A stretch of 64,000 bases of DNA from positions 3,162,001 to 3,226,000 of the forward strand of contig NZ_CP119754.1 in the NCBI RefSeq assembly GCF_029319185.1, in the 5' to 3' direction. This document shows, piece after piece, positions 17,005-25,731 of this stretch. A program made the position numbers and the translations under genes. Position 1 is the first letter of the stretch; the number at the start of each line of letters is the position of its first letter. The notes below the pieces were generated by a model. The model saw only the letters and a list, made by a program, of their open reading frames with translations. It ran no database searches and was not told the DNA's origin. This DNA comes from Superficieibacter sp. HKU1 (GTDB lineage: Bacteria; Pseudomonadota; Gammaproteobacteria; Enterobacterales; Enterobacteriaceae).

Positions 17005-18366
17005 ATGAGCCAGAAAACCCGGTTCACCAAGTCTGCTCTCGCAGTGGCAGTGGCAATCGTTTCAACCCAGGCCTGGTCAGCAGGCTTCCAGCTAAATGAA
17101 TTTTCTTCCTCTGGTCTTGGCCGGGCTTATTCAGGCGAAGGTGCTATTGCCGATGACGCCGGTAACGTCAGCCGTAACCCAGCTCTTATTACCATGTTTG
17201 ATCGCCCCACCTTTTCAGGCGGTGCGGTTTTTGTTGACCCGGATGTGAACGTATCGGGCCGCTCTGTTATTGGCAATGATGCCAGTCAGGATAATATTGC
17301 GCCGACTGCATGGGTGCCTAACCTGCACTTTGTAGCCCCGATTAACGATCAATTTGGCTGGGGCGCTTCCGTCACTTCCAACTATGGTCTGGCAACCGAA
17401 TTTAATGACAGTTTCGCTGCAGGATCGATGGGCGGGACAACCGATCTTGAAACCCTGAACCTTAATTTAAGCGGCGCTTATCGCCTGAGTAATAGCTGGA
17501 GCTTCGGCCTCGGTTTTGATGCCGTCTACGCGCGAGCGAAAGTTGAGCGCTACGCGGGCGATCTGCCGCAAATCATCGGTGCAAATATTCCTGCGCTGGT
17601 GCGCTCTGGCCAGCTTACGCCGCAGCAGGCAGCCGCTGTTGGCGCACAGGCGGGCGGGATTAGCCGCGATACGCAAATTGCGCATCTGAAAGGCGACGAG
17701 TGGGGTTTCGGCTGGAACGCCGGTATTCTGTATGAAGTTGATAAGAATAACCGCTATGCCCTGACCTACCGCTCGGAAATTAAAGTCGACTTTGACGGCG
17801 ACTATAAAAGCAGCCTCCCGGCAACGCTGAATCCGATTAATGCCGCGCTGGGCCTCGGCCTGCCATACGGTACCGGCGGTTCAACCATTGACGGTTCACT
17901 CAGCCTGCATCTGCCTGAAATGTGGGAAGTCTCCGGCTATAACCGCGTTGCACCGAAATGGGCGGTTCACTACAGCCTGGCCTATACCAGCTGGAGCCAG
18001 TTCCAGGAGCTGAAAGCGAAAGGTGACGGCGGTAATACCCTGTTCTACAAAGATGAAGGCTTTAAAGACGCCTACCGTATTGCGCTGGGAACGACCTATT
18101 ATATGGATGATAACTGGACCTTCCGCAGCGGTATCGCCTTTGATGACAGCCCGGTTCCGGCGGATCAGCGCTCGATCTCGATTCCTGACCAGGACCGCCT
18201 GTGGCTGAGCGCCGGTACAACTTATGCCTTTAATAAAGATGCGTCGGTGGATGCGGGTGTTTCTTACATGCACGGCCAGCACGTCAAATTTGAAGAAGGT
18301 CCATACCAGTTCAAATCTGAAGGTAAGGCCTGGCTGTACGGCGTTAACTTTAACTACGCGTTCTAA
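17005..18366 (+). CDS. fadL: Long-chain fatty acid outer membrane transporter FadL
   Basis: FadL is a 14-stranded beta-barrel that lets long-chain fatty acids diffuse laterally across the outer membrane. The start at 17005 (MSQKTRFTKSALA) is preferred over an ATG two codons upstream because AGG is better spaced. The signal peptide ends at AWSAG, the hatch region is SSGLGRAYSGEGAIADDAGNVSRNPA (Asn-Pro-Ala motif), and the C-terminus is the barrel signature NFNYAF. The loop around mature residues 190-230 (QIIGANIPALVRSG and onward) differs in sequence and length from K-12, as expected for a phage-exposed loop. Confidence 0.97.
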   Translation: MSQKTRFTKSALAVAVAIVSTQAWSAGFQLNEFSSSGLGRAYSGEGAIADDAGNVSRNPALITMFDRPTFSGGAVFVDPDVNVSGRSVIGNDASQDNIAPTAWVPNLHFVAPINDQFGWGASVTSNYGLATEFNDSFAAGSMGGTTDLETLNLNLSGAYRLSNSWSFGLGFDAVYARAKVERYAGDLPQIIGANIPALVRSGQLTPQQAAAVGAQAGGISRDTQIAHLKGDEWGFGWNAGILYEVDKNNRYALTYRSEIKVDFDGDYKSSLPATLNPINAALGLGLPYGTGGSTIDGSLSLHLPEMWEVSGYNRVAPKWAVHYSLAYTSWSQFQELKAKGDGGNTLFYKDEGFKDAYRIALGTTYYMDDNWTFRSGIAFDDSPVPADQRSISIPDQDRLWLSAGTTYAFNKDASVDAGVSYMHGQHVKFEEGPYQFKSEGKAWLYGVNFNYAF

Positions 18367-18373
18367 TTCCCTG

Positions 18374-18399
18374 CCCGGCGGCATCCGCCGCCGGGTTTT
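18374..18399 (+). terminator. Terminator of fadL
   Basis: The stem CCCGGCGG (18374-18381) with CCGCCGGG (18388-18395) is followed by TTTT, starting 8 bases after the fadL stop. It touches the 3' end of the convergent MarR-family gene. Confidence 0.88.
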
Positions 18400-18802
18400 A
18401 CTCCATCATTTTGCCAATCAAGGCGCTAAATTGCTCGCGCTCCCCGGCACTCAGTTTCGTCAGAAACGCCTCATCGACACCGTCGCCAACGGGCCTGCTT
18501 TTCTCCAGCACGCTTTTCCCCTCTTCGGTCAGAAACACAAACCGGCGACGTTTATCTGCAGGATCGGGCTCCCGCCGCACCAGACCACGGCTTTCCATGC
18601 GGCTCAGCATTTCCGCCAGCGTGGCTTTGGTACTTACCGCCGCTTCCGTCAGCGCAACCTGTTCAATGCCCTGATGTTCTTCAATAGCACGCATCACGGC
18701 ATATTGTGGTTTGGTCAGTTCAGGCAAGTCGTGCTGCCAGCGGGCGGTATGTTGCTGAAAGAGCTGGCGTAACAGATGAAATGCTTCATCCCGTAATTTC
18801 AT
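18398..18802 (-). CDS. MarR family transcriptional regulator of the decarboxylase operon
   Basis: The start at 18802 (MKLRDEAFHLLRQLF) has GAGGGAG upstream; the frame stays open to 18835 without a better start. The 134-residue protein has the MarR winged helix: LTKPQYAVMRAIEEH, VSTKATLAEMLSRMESRGLV (recognition helix) and the wing DPADKRRRFVFLTEEG. Divergent from the subunit C gene, it probably represses the operon and is released by phenolic acids, as homologues next to such operons are. A palindrome at 18943-18956 is the likely operator. The specific ligand is not known. Confidence 0.88.
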   Translation of the reverse strand: MKLRDEAFHLLRQLFQQHTARWQHDLPELTKPQYAVMRAIEEHQGIEQVALTEAAVSTKATLAEMLSRMESRGLVRREPDPADKRRRFVFLTEEGKSVLEKSRPVGDGVDEAFLTKLSAGEREQFSALIGKMME

Positions 18803-18942
18803 GGTTGCTCCCTCGCAAGCGCTTTCTTTTATCATAGCGTTTTAGGTCATCAATAATCACCTTTCTCGGGTTGATTAAACGTGCGCGTCGGGGATCTACA
18901 TGTTGTCAGCCAGCGAATTCAGGAGTAATTTCCATCAATAAA

Positions 18943-18956
18943 GTTCGCATACGAAC
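18943..18956. promoter_or_regulatory. Putative MarR operator
   Basis: GTTCGCATACGAAC is an inverted repeat (GTTCG/CGAAC arms) 52 bases before the subunit C start, in the divergent promoter region. Size and symmetry fit a MarR-family site. Confidence 0.55.
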
Positions 18957-19008
18957 AATATGGATACTCACAGACAGCTCTGCTGAATCTTTCACAGGAG
19001 AATAAACA

Positions 19009-20436
19009 ATGGCTTTCGATGACTTACGCAGCTTTTTGCAGGCGCTGGATGACCAGGGGCAACTGCTGAAAATCAGTGAAGAGGTCAATGCCGAGCCGGA
19101 TCTGGCCGCCGCCGCGAATGCGACGGGCCGTATCGGCGACGGCGCACCTGCACTGTGGTTTGATAATATTCGCGGTTTCACCAGCGCCCGTGTGGCCATG
19201 AATACTATCGGCTCCTGGCAGAACCATGCGATTTCGCTGGGATTAGCGATGAACACGCCGGTGAGAAAACAAATCGACGAGTTTATCCGCCGCTGGGACA
19301 ATTTCCCCGTTGCGCCGGAACGCCGCACAAATCCGCCGTGGGCGGAAAACACCGTTGACGGTGACGCTATCAACCTGTTCGACATTCTGCCGCTGTTCCG
19401 CCTCAATGACGGCGACGGCGGTTTCTATCTCGACAAAGCCTGCGTCGTTTCCCGCGATCCGCTCGATCCGGATAATTTTGGCAAGCAGAACGTCGGCATC
19501 TACCGTATGGAAGTCAAAGGCAAACGCAAACTTGGCCTGCAACCGATCCCGATGCACGACATTGCGCTGCATCTCCATAAAGCGGAGGAGCGCGGCGAAG
19601 ATTTGCCGATTGCCATCACCCTTGGTAACGATCCGATCATCACGCTGATGGGCGCGACGCCGCTGAAATACGATCAGTCTGAGTATGAAATGGCCGGAGC
19701 GTTACGCGAAAGCCCCTACCCGATTGCGACCGCGCCGCTGACCGGCTTTGACGTGCCGTGGGGTTCGGAGGTGATCCTCGAAGGGGTGATTGAAAGCCGC
19801 AAGCGTGAAATTGAAGGGCCGTTCGGCGAATTTACCGGTCACTATTCGGGTGGTCGTAACATGACCGTCGTACGTATTGATAAAGTCTCTTATCGCAACA
19901 GGCCGATTTTTGAATCGCTGTATCTGGGGATGCCGTGGACGGAAATCGACTACCTGATGGGGCCAGCTACCTGCGTGCCGTTGTATCAGCAACTGAAAGC
20001 CGAGTTCCCGGAAGTGCAGGCGGTTAACGCCATGTACACCCACGGTCTGCTGGCCATTATCTCTACCAAAAAACGCTACGGCGGCTTTGCTCGCGCGGTT
20101 GGCCTGCGCGCCATGACCACGCCGCACGGTCTGGGTTACGTGAAAATGGTCATTATGGTCGATGAAGACGTTGACCCGTTCAACTTGCCGCAGGTGATGT
20201 GGGCGCTCTCCTCGAAGGTCAACCCGGCGGGGGATTTGGTGCAGCTACCGAACATGTCGGTGCTGGAACTTGACCCCGGTTCCAGTCCGGCGGGGATCAC
20301 CGACAAATTGATTATCGACGCCACTACTCCGGTTGCGCCGGACAACCGTGGTCACTACAGCCAGCCGGTGCAGGATCTACCTGAAACTAAAGCCTGGGCT
20401 GAAAAACTGACCGCTATGCTGGCCAACCGTAAGTAA
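19009..20436 (+). CDS. kpdC: Non-oxidative hydroxyarylic acid decarboxylase subunit C (UbiD family)
   Basis: The 475-residue UbiD-family enzyme decarboxylates 4-hydroxybenzoate-type or vanillate-type aromatic acids using prenylated FMN. UbiD hallmarks include GIYRMEVKGKRKLGLQ (cofactor binding), EIEGPFGEFTGHYSGGRNM with the catalytic Glu region, and MPWTEIDYLMGPATCVPLY. The N-terminus MAFDDLRSFLQALDDQGQL matches KpdC/BsdC/EcdC proteins rather than UbiD of ubiquinone synthesis. Subunit D follows 10 bases later. The usual subunit B (UbiX-like prenyltransferase) gene, which normally precedes C, is missing: only 206 bases separate C from the MarR gene. Confidence 0.9.
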   Translation: MAFDDLRSFLQALDDQGQLLKISEEVNAEPDLAAAANATGRIGDGAPALWFDNIRGFTSARVAMNTIGSWQNHAISLGLAMNTPVRKQIDEFIRRWDNFPVAPERRTNPPWAENTVDGDAINLFDILPLFRLNDGDGGFYLDKACVVSRDPLDPDNFGKQNVGIYRMEVKGKRKLGLQPIPMHDIALHLHKAEERGEDLPIAITLGNDPIITLMGATPLKYDQSEYEMAGALRESPYPIATAPLTGFDVPWGSEVILEGVIESRKREIEGPFGEFTGHYSGGRNMTVVRIDKVSYRNRPIFESLYLGMPWTEIDYLMGPATCVPLYQQLKAEFPEVQAVNAMYTHGLLAIISTKKRYGGFARAVGLRAMTTPHGLGYVKMVIMVDEDVDPFNLPQVMWALSSKVNPAGDLVQLPNMSVLELDPGSSPAGITDKLIIDATTPVAPDNRGHYSQPVQDLPETKAWAEKLTAMLANRK

Positions 20437-20446
20437 GGAGGAAATG

Positions 20447-20683
20447 ATGATTTGTCCACGTTGCGCCGATGAACATATTGAAGTAATGGCGATATCGCCG
20501 GTAAAAGATATCTGGACGGTATACCAGTGCCAGCACTGCCTGTACACCTGGCGCGATACCGAACCGCTGCGCCGTACCAGCCGCGAGCATTATCCAGAAG
20601 CGTTTCGCATGACGCAGAAAGATATTGATGAATCACCGATGGTACCGGGCATTCCGCCCTTGCTGACGGCGGATAAACGCTAA
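20447..20683 (+). CDS. kpdD: Non-oxidative hydroxyarylic acid decarboxylase subunit D
   Basis: The 78-residue product begins MICPRCADEHIEV. The second of two adjacent ATGs is chosen because GGAGG at 20437-20441 is then well spaced. It has two CxxC pairs (CPRC near the start and CQHC near residue 30), a small zinc ribbon, and the conserved tail MVPGIPPLL. It is the accessory subunit found with UbiD-family decarboxylases (BsdD/KpdD/EcdD); its exact role is unclear. A terminator follows directly. Confidence 0.9.
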   Translation: MICPRCADEHIEVMAISPVKDIWTVYQCQHCLYTWRDTEPLRRTSREHYPEAFRMTQKDIDESPMVPGIPPLLTADKR

Positions 20684-20684
20684 C

Positions 20685-20720
20685 AAAAAGGCCGCAACCA
20701 GTCAGGATTGCGGCCTTTCG
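20685..20720. terminator. Bidirectional terminator between kpdD and mlaA
   Basis: An 11-bp perfect stem AAAGGCCGCAA (20687-20697) and TTGCGGCCTTT (20708-20718) with a 10-base loop is flanked by A and T runs, serving both convergent genes. Confidence 0.88.
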
Positions 20721-20721
20721 T

Positions 20722-21474
20722 TTATTCTGAGTCGATATCCTTCAAATCGCCCTCAATCGCCTTAGCGTTCGGGTTTTCCTGCGGCTTCAGCTCGCCGCCG
20801 TTAGCGATAAAGTCATGTCGCTGGAAGTAGGCTTCACGGACCATAATATACGGGTCGGAAGACTGACGCAGCAGACCGTCGGAATCCAGCAGTTGCGCAC
20901 GGGTTTCGACACCTTCCACCGCCCATTTACCCAATGACAACGGCCATGTCAGCCAGGAGAGTACCGGATAGGTCGTATCCGCCATGTCGCCGACATCTTC
21001 ACGCAGGGTAAAGCTACCGTAGAAAGGAAGCTGCAAATAAGGGCCATAACCTACGTCATAATGACCGAGCGTACTGCCAAAACGGTGCGGCTCAACACGC
21101 TGCAGTTTCGGATTCGCCATACCGGCCACGTCGATAAAGCCCCCCATTCCTAATATCGTGTTCAGGAAGAAGCGGGTGAAATGCACCATCCCCTGATACG
21201 GATCGCCTTGCAGGAAATAGTTAACCATCGTCGCCGGCTCCTCAAGGTTGCCGGTGAAATTGCCCAGGCCGGTACGTGCAGGCTGCGGCACATAATCGCG
21301 CCACGCCACCGCAACAGGACGCAGAACATACGGGTCCACCACGTTAAAGTTGAAATCGTACATGGTGCGGTTAAATCCTTCGAAAGGATCTGAACGCCCC
21401 TGTTGGTCCCCGGAGCTTGCGCAGCCCACCAGTAAAGTAGCGCCCACTGCAAGCGCCGACAGCCGAAAATTCAT
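20722..21474 (-). CDS. mlaA: Phospholipid-binding lipoprotein MlaA
   Basis: MlaA removes mislocalised phospholipids from the outer leaflet of the outer membrane and passes them to MlaC for retrograde transport. The start at 21474 gives MNFRLSALAVGATLLVGCASS with lipobox LVGC (Cys18). The 250 residues contain SDPFEGFNRTMYDFNF, NYFLQGDPYQGMVHFTRFFLNT and GYGPYLQLPFYGSFTLRE, all family hallmarks. It was formerly VacJ. Upstream frame extension to 21552 has no conserved sequence. Confidence 0.97.
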   Translation of the reverse strand: MNFRLSALAVGATLLVGCASSGDQQGRSDPFEGFNRTMYDFNFNVVDPYVLRPVAVAWRDYVPQPARTGLGNFTGNLEEPATMVNYFLQGDPYQGMVHFTRFFLNTILGMGGFIDVAGMANPKLQRVEPHRFGSTLGHYDVGYGPYLQLPFYGSFTLREDVGDMADTTYPVLSWLTWPLSLGKWAVEGVETRAQLLDSDGLLRQSSDPYIMVREAYFQRHDFIANGGELKPQENPNAKAIEGDLKDIDSE

Positions 21475-21785
21475 AGATGTCTCCCTGTAAAATATGGCTA
21501 TCGCTGTTTGCCATCTGACGGAACGGGTGAAAATCCGCCTCATCGCGTGCAAGTGATTGTATCAGCACGTTTCACGATGTCTACGCACACGGGCAATATG
21601 GCTGCGACCTGCATTCAGCATAGCCTGTATTTCGCGGTCTGGTTTCATCAAAGAGTGTAAACATCCGCAGAAACATTCTTAACACTATTTATGCTTTCAG
21701 CTCAAAAAAAATCGTCTTATTTCACACCTTCGTTTCTGCGTAAAGCCGCTACGCTTAGAAGATATTTTCGAAGCAGGTGAAACGT
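21475..21785. other. Intergenic region mlaA/yfdC
   Basis: This 311-base divergent spacer must hold the promoters of mlaA and yfdC. It has an AT-rich stretch around 21690-21725 but no convincing operator, RNA gene or repeat could be recognised. Confidence 0.5.
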
Positions 21786-22715
21786 ATGGACAAATTAGAA
21801 GAAGAAAAAGTGGGTAAAGAGGAAGACGAGCACGCGGTAGAGAGCGACGAAAACTCGCAGGGTAAAGACATCGAAGTTGATGAGGACCGCCTTCCCTCCC
21901 GTGCGATGGCAATCCACGAACATATTCGCCAGGATGGGGAAAAAGAGCTGGAGCGCGATGCGATGGCCCTGCTGTGGTCAGCCATTGCCGCCGGCCTGTC
22001 GATGGGAGCATCTCTGCTTGCCAAAGGCATTTTTCACGTTCAGCTCGAAGGCGTGCCGGGCGGTTTTCTGCTGGAAAACCTGGGCTACACCTTTGGCTTT
22101 GTGATTGTCATCATGGCGCGCCAGCAGCTTTTTACGGAAAATACCGTCACGGCGGTGCTGCCGATTATGCAAAGCCCGACGTTGCGTAATATTGGCCTGC
22201 TGCTCAGGCTGTGGGGCGTGGTGCTGCTGGGTAACCTGATCGGCACCGGCGTCGCCGCCTGGGCATTTGAATATATGCCGGTGTTTGATGAGCCAACCCG
22301 CGATGCGTTTGTAAAAATCGGTATGGACATCATGAAGAACACGCCGTTTGAGATGTTTGCCAACGCCATTATTTCCGGCTGGATTATTGCCACTATGGTA
22401 TGGATGTTCCCTTCCGCAGGCTCGGCAAAAATCGTGGTGATCATTCTGATGACCTGGCTTATCGCCCTGGCAGATACCACGCACATCGTGGTGGGCACGG
22501 TCGAGGTGCTGTATCTGGTGTTTAACGGCACCCTGCACTGGCAGGAGTTTTTCTGGCCTTTCGCCCTGCCGACCCTTGCCGGTAATATCTGCGGCGGCAC
22601 CTTTATTTTCGCCCTGCTCAGTCACGCGCAAATCCGCAATGACATGAGTAACGCACGTAAAGCGGAAGCAAAGGCACAGGCTAAAGATCGGAAAAAAGAG
22701 GCTAAACAAGGCTGA
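21786..22715 (+). CDS. yfdC: YfdC, formate/nitrite transporter (FNT) family membrane protein
   Basis: This 309-residue inner-membrane protein has a highly charged N-terminal 45 residues (start ATG 21786, with AGGTG upstream), then DEDRLPSRAMAIHEHIRQDGEKELERD. About six membrane segments follow with FNT-like motifs (LSMGASLLAKGIF, GTGVAAWAFEY). A basic C-terminal tail ends AKDRKKEAKQG. The transported species is not established. It lies between mlaA and tRNA-Arg as in E. coli. Confidence 0.93.
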   Translation: MDKLEEEKVGKEEDEHAVESDENSQGKDIEVDEDRLPSRAMAIHEHIRQDGEKELERDAMALLWSAIAAGLSMGASLLAKGIFHVQLEGVPGGFLLENLGYTFGFVIVIMARQQLFTENTVTAVLPIMQSPTLRNIGLLLRLWGVVLLGNLIGTGVAAWAFEYMPVFDEPTRDAFVKIGMDIMKNTPFEMFANAIISGWIIATMVWMFPSAGSAKIVVIILMTWLIALADTTHIVVGTVEVLYLVFNGTLHWQEFFWPFALPTLAGNICGGTFIFALLSHAQIRNDMSNARKAEAKAQAKDRKKEAKQG

Positions 22716-22750
22716 CTGGCGACTCTTTGAGCAGTCAGGCGGCAAGATGC

Positions 22751-22779
22751 TTAACGCAGTAACGAATTACCGTTATACT
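22751..22779 (+). promoter_or_regulatory. Promoter of tRNA-Arg argW
   Basis: A TTAACG -35 (22751-22756), a 17-base spacer and a TATACT -10 (22774-22779) stand 11 bases before the tRNA 5' end. Confidence 0.65.
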
Positions 22780-22790
22780 CTTGCCGCCTT

Positions 22791-22865
22791 GTCCCCTTAG
22801 TTAAATGGATATAACGAGCCCCTCCTAAGGGCTAGTTGCAGGTTCGATTCCTGCAGGGGACACCA
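22791..22865 (+). tRNA. argW: tRNA-Arg (anticodon CCU)
   Basis: This is a 75-nt tRNA with encoded CCA. Acceptor arms GTCCCCT and AGGGGAC pair, anticodon CCT sits in CCCTCCTAAGGG, and GGTTCGATTCC forms the T arm. It differs from K-12 argW at very few positions. argW is a classic phage integration site, but no integrase gene or duplicated 3' end is seen here. Confidence 0.97.
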
Positions 22866-23051
22866 TCATGTCTTCCTGTTTTTACTTTTTTGAAACAACC
22901 ACCTGCAAACCCTTACCACCGCTGCCATTACATGTCATCCTTTGCTCAGACCGATCTAAATTTATTCCTATAATGCTCTGTGGCCTCTCGTCTTCCTCGT
23001 AAATTTCGTTTTATGTTCATCTGACTATTCACTTTTTGTCAGGAGGACACC

Positions 23052-23708
23052 ATGAAAAATACCTCTCCGGGACAGGAGAAGGTCAGTTGGGTAGGCTATC
23101 TGGCTTTTTTTATCACCGTTATCTTCTTTTCAGGTATGTTCGCGAAGAGCACCGAATGGTGGCGAGTATTTGATTTTACGGTCTTAAACGGTTCATTCGG
23201 GCAGATTAATGCGGCAGGTGAAAAAGCCCTCTCCTTTCGGGGTACCGGCGGCACCGGCGCAAAAGATGGTTTTCTTTTTGCACTGGAGCTGGCTCCCTCA
23301 GTCATTCTCTCGCTTGGCATTATTTCCGTTACTGAAGGGCTGGGCGGATTGCGTGCCGCCCAGCAGCTGATGACCCCCATCCTGCGTCCGCTGCTCGGCA
23401 TTCCTGGCATCTGTTCTCTGGCGCTGATCGCCAACCTGCAAAATACCGATGCGGCAGCAGGGATGACCAAAGAGATGGCGGAAGAAGGCGTCATCAGCGA
23501 GGAGGAAAGAGCCATTTTTGCCATGTATCAGACCAGCGGCAGTGCCATTATTACCAACTATTTTTCTTCCGCCGCTGCGCTGTTTACCACCATTACCGTT
23601 CCGGTTATAACGCCACTGGCCGTGATCCTCGTGTTCAAATTTATCGGCGCAAACCTGCTCAGGCTGTGGATTGCCCAGATAGAAAGCCGTCAGGCAAGGA
23701 GAGCGTAA
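23052..23708 (+). CDS. yjiH: YjiH family inner membrane protein (nucleoside-recognition/SpmA-like)
   Basis: This 218-residue protein starts at ATG 23052 behind AGGAGGAC. Hydrophobic segments alternate with GATE-domain-like stretches (SFRGTGGTGAKDGF, NLQNTDAAAGMTKEM, YQTSGSAIITNYFSS). With YjiG it probably forms a two-part membrane permease; iadA follows, suggesting peptide or amino-acid transport linked to isoaspartyl dipeptide use. That substrate is inference from gene order. Confidence 0.88.
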   Translation: MKNTSPGQEKVSWVGYLAFFITVIFFSGMFAKSTEWWRVFDFTVLNGSFGQINAAGEKALSFRGTGGTGAKDGFLFALELAPSVILSLGIISVTEGLGGLRAAQQLMTPILRPLLGIPGICSLALIANLQNTDAAAGMTKEMAEEGVISEEERAIFAMYQTSGSAIITNYFSSAAALFTTITVPVITPLAVILVFKFIGANLLRLWIAQIESRQARRA

Positions 23709-23709
23709 C

Positions 23710-24171
23710 GTGACCGTACAAACACGTAAAAATATCATGGATCTCTTTACTGACGGGGCGCGACGCGGTTTTACCATCGCCACGACCAGTCTACTGCCCA
23801 ACGTGGTGATGGCGTTCGTTATCATTCAGGCGCTGACCGTCACCGGACTGCTTGAGATCGTCGGTAAAATTTGCGAGCCCGTCATGGCGCTGTGGGGTCT
23901 GCCGGGAGAAGCGGCAACGGTACTGCTGGCCGCGGTCATGAGCATGGGTGGCGGCGTGGGGGTATGCGCCAGTCTGGTGATATCCGGTGTACTAAACGGT
24001 CACGATGCCACGGTGCTGCTGCCCGCCATTTATTTGATGGGGAATCCGGTACAAAACGTGGGTCGCTGCCTGGGTACAGCAGGCGTGAAGCCAAAATATT
24101 ACCCGCACATTATTACTATTTGTGTCATCAACGCCCTGCTCTCCTTGTGGGTGATGCAGGCACTGGTTTAA
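23710..24171 (+). CDS. yjiG: YjiG family inner membrane protein (SpmB-like)
   Basis: The GTG start at 23710 follows AGGAGAGCGTAAC within the end of yjiH; spacing between the genes is one base. The 153 residues match the length of E. coli YjiG and contain GLPGEAATVLLAAVMSMGGGVGV and MGNPVQNVGRCLGTA. It is the partner half of YjiH. Cotranscription with yjiH and iadA is very likely. Confidence 0.9.
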   Translation: MTVQTRKNIMDLFTDGARRGFTIATTSLLPNVVMAFVIIQALTVTGLLEIVGKICEPVMALWGLPGEAATVLLAAVMSMGGGVGVCASLVISGVLNGHDATVLLPAIYLMGNPVQNVGRCLGTAGVKPKYYPHIITICVINALLSLWVMQALV

Positions 24172-24183
24172 AAGGAGTCTTAC

Positions 24184-25347
24184 ATGAATTTGTCAGTGCT
24201 GGGGCTGAAACTTTTCCGTCAGGCGGCTGTGTATTCACCCAATCATCTGGGCCTGCGGGATGTGCTGGTGGCCGGCGGCAAGATTGTCGCTATTGAGTTG
24301 ACTATCGACCCACAGGCATTACCCGACTGCGAAGTGATCGAGCTGAACGGCGCGATTCTGTGCCCGGGATTTATCGATCAGCATGTTCATTTGATCGGCG
24401 GCGGCGGCGAGGCGGGTCCGCATACCCGTACACCTGAAGTGCGCTTATCAGATCTGATTAAAGCGGGCATCACCTCGGTTGTTGGACTGCTGGGCACGGA
24501 TGGTATTACGCGTCATCCGGAATCATTACTCGCCAAAACGCGCGCGCTGGAATACGAAGGTATCAGCGCGTGGATGCTGACCGGCTCCTACTCTCTTCCT
24601 TCCACCACGCTTACTGGCAGTATCGACCGTGATGTGGCGCTGTTCGATAAAGTGATCGGCGTAAAATGCGCTATCTCCGATCATCGTTCTTCCGCGCCGC
24701 AAACCAGCGAGCTGGCGACGATGGCCGCGCAGGCAAGAACCGGTGGGCTTCTGGGCGGCAAAGCAGGCATTAGCGTTTTTCATATGGGAGACAGCCCACG
24801 ATTGCTTGAACCGATCTATGAGGTGTTGCAGAATTCCGATGTTCCCATCACTAAGCTCCTGCCAACGCACGTTAATCGTTCAGAAGCGCTTTTTTTAGCG
24901 GCGCAGCATTTTGCCCGTGAAGGCGGCTATATCGATATCACCAGCAGCATTGATGCACCCGTCGATCCGGCGACAGCGATTGCCACCGCGCTGACGGACA
25001 AAGTCCATCTGTCACGCCTGACGTTAAGTTCAGACGGTAACGGTAGCCAGCCGGAATTTGATGAAGAAGGCAACTTAATCGGCTTCGGCGTGGCGGGTTT
25101 TGACTCAATGCCGGAAACGGTCCGCCAGTTGGTACAGCAGCATAACCTCCCGCTGGACGTGGCGCTGCATCCGTTGACCCGCAATGTCGCCGAGTTCCTG
25201 GGCCTGGCGCATAAAGGCCAAATCGCAGTGGGCTGCGATGCGGACCTGGTGGTGTTAAATGACGATCTGCGCGTGCAGGACGTCTGGGCAAAAGGAAAGG
25301 CCATGATGCGTGATGGCAGTGTCTGCGTTAAGGGCACGTTTGAATAA
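24184..25347 (+). CDS. iadA: Isoaspartyl dipeptidase IadA
   Basis: IadA hydrolyses beta-aspartyl dipeptides that arise from protein damage. The 387-residue amidohydrolase starts at ATG 24184 behind AAAAGGAGTCTT. Metal ligands are visible as QHVHL (HxH motif), the carboxylated-lysine region VKCAISDHRS, LPTHVNRS and SSDGNGSQP (Asp). In E. coli the same three genes are at a distant locus in the order iadA-yjiG-yjiH; here the order is yjiH-yjiG-iadA next to argW. Confidence 0.93.
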   Translation: MNLSVLGLKLFRQAAVYSPNHLGLRDVLVAGGKIVAIELTIDPQALPDCEVIELNGAILCPGFIDQHVHLIGGGGEAGPHTRTPEVRLSDLIKAGITSVVGLLGTDGITRHPESLLAKTRALEYEGISAWMLTGSYSLPSTTLTGSIDRDVALFDKVIGVKCAISDHRSSAPQTSELATMAAQARTGGLLGGKAGISVFHMGDSPRLLEPIYEVLQNSDVPITKLLPTHVNRSEALFLAAQHFAREGGYIDITSSIDAPVDPATAIATALTDKVHLSRLTLSSDGNGSQPEFDEEGNLIGFGVAGFDSMPETVRQLVQQHNLPLDVALHPLTRNVAEFLGLAHKGQIAVGCDADLVVLNDDLRVQDVWAKGKAMMRDGSVCVKGTFE

Positions 25348-25731
25348 AAATCATCGCGGCGAAGGTTATCCGGCCTTCGCCCCCTCCCCCGCCAGTATCG
25401 TCTGAATGGATTACCATTACGCCTTATTTATCTTCGCCTGAGTGAAATAATCAGGTTCGCTGGATGTTGATTTATTACCTGATGAAATCAAAGTGTCGCC
25501 GATATGAGACACTCATAAGTAACTAAATTTAAATAGAAAAACGACGCTTGTCACCACACTTTTTTAGGCGTACATTAGCCCCCGTATTGCGTTACCAGAC
25601 GCATAATTCCAGGGTGGTGCTGGTGTCAGAAAAGAGATAAATCTCAATTCGGGACGGGTACAGCGTCAGCTCTCTATACTCAGTGAGCCTTGTTCTTTTG
25701 GCGTATCAATGGATACGCGGAGCGATGAAAC
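25348..25731 (+). promoter_or_regulatory. Intergenic region and ypdK leader
   Basis: A G+C-rich hairpin GGCGAAGG/CCTTCGCC at 25358-25381 follows iadA but lacks a T run, so it is only terminator-like. Further on there is an AT-rich promoter-like zone (25500-25575). Then comes a probable transcribed leader with the hairpins TGCGT/ACGCA near 25588-25603 and GCGTATC-AATG-GATACGC at 25701-25718, the latter abutting the ypdK ribosome-binding site. No further gene was found. Confidence 0.45.

Noticed and set aside
22791..23051. Prophage integration at argW
   Set aside because: No integrase, excisionase or duplicated tRNA 3' end is seen; the following genes are metabolic.
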